From Anaerolineae bacterium (GTDB lineage: Bacteria; Chloroflexota; Anaerolineae; Aggregatilineales; Phototrophicaceae), in contig JAJEBY010000003.1 in assembly GCA_022822305.1 (NCBI GenBank), positions 496,001 through 560,000 of the forward strand: a stretch of DNA of 64,000 nucleotides. The letters are read 5' to 3'. Within the stretch, counting starts at the first letter, position 1, and each line of letters starts with the position of its first letter. This document shows, in pieces, positions 62,576 to 64,000 of the stretch. A model generated the notes under the pieces. The model was given only the letters and a program-made list of their open reading frames with translations, did no database searches and was not told the DNA's origin. A program made the position numbers and the translations under genes.

Positions 62576-63106
62576 GTGCGAGTCCAATCATTGCAGATAC
62601 GTTTAGAACAACCTTCTGACATCAAAGCAATCCACGCCATTGAATGCGCAGCCTTCGGCCGACGCGAAGAAGCCGATATCGTCGACAAGCTGCGCGCGGC
62701 CGGCGCGCTGTGGCTATCCCAGGTGGCGCTGCGCGAGGGCGCTATCGTCGGCCACGCCGCCTATAGCCTGGCTGCCATCACTGATGCCGAAAAGACTAAC
62801 GAGTTCCCGGCCCTCGGACCTATCGGCGTACTGCCGCAATTGCAGAGGCGCGGCACCGGCGCTGCGCTGATCGAAGCGGGATTCGACGCTGTGCAAAAGG
62901 CCGGATTCGGCTTGCTCTTCCTAGTGGGACATCCCGGCTATTATCGGCGATTCGGCTTCCAGCCCGCCTTGCCGCTGGGATTCAGCTCGGACTATGTCAG
63001 TGACCCGCAACAGCATGAGCACTTCATGGTGAGAGTGTTCGACGCCCAACTCATCGGGAGCGTGCGCGGCCATATGCGCTATCACGCGGCCTTTGCCGAC
63101 AGCTAA
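62576..63106 (+). CDS. GNAT-family N-acetyltransferase
   Basis: 176 residues, GTG start. Acetyl-CoA-binding motif A: LGPIGVLPQLQRRGTGAALIEAG (QRRGTGA). The C-terminal part has LLFLVGHPGYYRRFGFQPA, which is common in the YhbS-like branch. Substrate unknown. A 44-codon frame that overlaps its start (62485-62619) is not convincing. Confidence 0.88.
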   Translation: MRVQSLQIRLEQPSDIKAIHAIECAAFGRREEADIVDKLRAAGALWLSQVALREGAIVGHAAYSLAAITDAEKTNEFPALGPIGVLPQLQRRGTGAALIEAGFDAVQKAGFGLLFLVGHPGYYRRFGFQPALPLGFSSDYVSDPQQHEHFMVRVFDAQLIGSVRGHMRYHAAFADS

Positions 63107-63150
63107 ATGCTTGTCTCATCGCAATTTGGCGACCACTGCCAAGATGGGGT

Positions 63151-63555
63151 TTAGGCGGGGAAAAGCACCGTTTCTATTTCCACGGCCGCTTTCTGTGAGG
63201 CGAAAAGCGCTTGCGCCAGGTTGGCTTCCGCTTGCACCAGTACGACAAGCGCGACGCTGCCGACAGGGAAAGCCAACAGCGTGCCGGCTTCGCCTTCCAG
63301 AACCAGTCGACCCGGTTTGCCTTGCGCCAGTCGATCCATCGTGCGCTGGCCGATGCTGGCCAGTCCGGCGGCCAATGCGCCCAGTTCACTGGAATCTATC
63401 GCGACCTCAGGCAAACGACCATCGTTATTGTTGGGACATGCCGCGATGAGCAGACCGTCGCTATCGACGATCACGCAGGACTTGACCTGCTCCATCACCA
63501 GGCAGAGCCGGCGCAGGGAGGCTTGCAGCAGGTCGCTGCGATCGCTGGCGCTCAT
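63151..63555 (-). CDS. Roadblock/LC7-domain protein
   Basis: 134 residues from ATG 63555, near a GGGGGA ribosome site. The alpha/beta Roadblock/LC7 pattern is visible: SCVIVDSDGLLIAACPN, then SELGALAAGLASIGQRTMDRLAQG and LLAFPVGSVALVVLVQAEANL. Bacterial members (MglB-like) often regulate small GTPases. No GTPase gene is next to it. Confidence 0.85.
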   Translation of the reverse strand: MSASDRSDLLQASLRRLCLVMEQVKSCVIVDSDGLLIAACPNNNDGRLPEVAIDSSELGALAAGLASIGQRTMDRLAQGKPGRLVLEGEAGTLLAFPVGSVALVVLVQAEANLAQALFASQKAAVEIETVLFPA

Positions 63556-63767
63556 TGTCCCCCACAAATGTTTGCCGCTGTCTAGCGGCTGACGCAGTTA
63601 CGTTTCAACTGCAGTATAGCCCAGTCTTGCAGCGGACTCAAGCGGAGCGCGCGCTAGTTTGCCGCGGCAAACGACCGCGTCCCCCGGTGAAGTCGTCAGC
63701 GAAAAAAGGCGGCGCAGCTTGTATAATCGCGGCGGCGCGCAGACTCAATGAGATCGAGGAAGGACAC

Positions 63768-64000
63768 TTGCCCGAGGCGACGCACGGTCAGCTGGAAATC
63801 AATAGCGACGGTCCGGAGCGCACTGAAGCGCTGGGCGCGGCGCTGGGTCAAGCGCTTGGCGCAGGAGATTTGATCTGCCTGTGCGGCGATCTGGGCGCGG
63901 GCAAGACCGTCTTCTGTCGCGGGATCGGCGTCGGCTGGGGCGCGAACAGCGCATTAACCAGCCCGACCTACAATTTGGCGCATGAACATCGACGCGGCGA
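63768..64000 (+). CDS. tsaE: tRNA threonylcarbamoyladenosine biosynthesis protein TsaE, N-terminal part
   Basis: TTG start at 63768 preceded by GAGGAAGGA; runs off the window after 77 codons. The Walker A motif GDLGAGKT is at residues 40-47, preceded by two Cys in the strand (ICLCG) and followed by TSPTYNLAHEH, the conserved TsaE block. TsaE is the ATPase that resets the TsaD-TsaB complex for t6A modification of tRNAs reading ANN codons. A TATAAT (63722-63727) lies 40 bases upstream. Confidence 0.92.
   Translation, partial: MPEATHGQLEINSDGPERTEALGAALGQALGAGDLICLCGDLGAGKTVFCRGIGVGWGANSALTSPTYNLAHEHRRG

Noticed and set aside
62485..62619. A 44-codon plus frame overlapping the GNAT start.
   Set aside because: Basic, unrecognised, overlapping a well supported gene; most likely chance.
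1..64000. CRISPR array, insertion sequence or integrase.
   Set aside because: No spaced direct repeats of the right size, no transposase or integrase motif in any frame read.

Overview
The window looks like one contig of a free-living, moderately G+C-rich bacterium, most likely a member of the Chloroflexota (Anaerolineae-like). This is inferred from gene content, since no rRNA or other decisive marker is present. Supporting hints are the mix of families: secreted proteins with Pro/Thr linkers and SH3-like tails, a CSLREX-type beta-helix protein, two Uma2 proteins, a DUF385 (F420-type) protein, a roadblock/LC7 protein, a large STAND-TPR protein, and many A/T-poor genes in short operons on both strands. 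There is no sign of a phage, an insertion sequence, a CRISPR array or a replication origin.

Layout. 1-6.2 kb: the start of a patatin-like lipase, tRNA-Gly(GCC), a small unknown protein, a STAND NTPase with TPRs, tRNA-Lys(TTT) and a ThDP enzyme. Both tRNAs have good sigma-70-like promoters placed identically. 6.2-19.9 kb: metabolism, with a PhyH-type dioxygenase, 6-phosphogluconate dehydrogenase, a fatty-acid desaturase, a zinc alcohol dehydrogenase with an SDR, a membrane-anchored sulfite-oxidase-family enzyme, a PLP decarboxylase, and a chorismate mutase-DAHP synthase fusion for aromatic amino acids. 20-39 kb: two GT39-like membrane glycosyltransferases, an FRG-domain gene of foreign base composition, a P-type ATPase, MFS exporters, PriA, an arylamine N-acetyltransferase, class I aldolase and a GT4. 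39-47 kb: a toxin-antitoxin pair, a PIG-L deacetylase, an FAH hydrolase-epimerase operon, a CSLREX protein, Uma2 and SppA. 46.7-48.5 kb: an A/T-rich type II restriction-modification pair. 48.5-58.5 kb: oligoendopeptidase F, a C39-like peptidase, a sulfatase with a coiled-coil membrane protein, a U32-like protein, a second Uma2, a MntA/HepT pair and a CoxE-like VWA protein. 58.8-64 kb: two secreted proteins, remnants of an SH3-like gene and of a HigB/HigA-type locus, DUF385, GNAT, roadblock, and the start of tsaE.

Genome dynamics. The clearest theme is gene decay and exchange at several points: an orphan LacI helix-turn-helix fragment (8.2 kb), a C-terminal remnant of a second CSLREX protein beyond Uma2 (44.9 kb), an SH3-like remnant (59.9 kb), and a toxin-antitoxin locus whose toxin frame carries one in-frame TAG and whose antitoxin is truncated (62 kb). 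Dispersed short palindromic repeats lie between genes. Defence or conflict-type genes are scattered rather than gathered in one island: STAND-TPR, FRG, a RelE-like pair, R-M, MntA/HepT, and HigB/HigA remnants.

No gene cluster could be shown to be a wholly new system. The best candidates for new biology are the sulfite-oxidase-family protein with an N-terminal membrane domain and an internal twin-arginine motif, the unknown secreted helical protein at 9.9-11.1 kb, the two-gene unknown unit at 50.4-51.1 kb, and the CGGACATA-type motif cluster at 55.6 kb.
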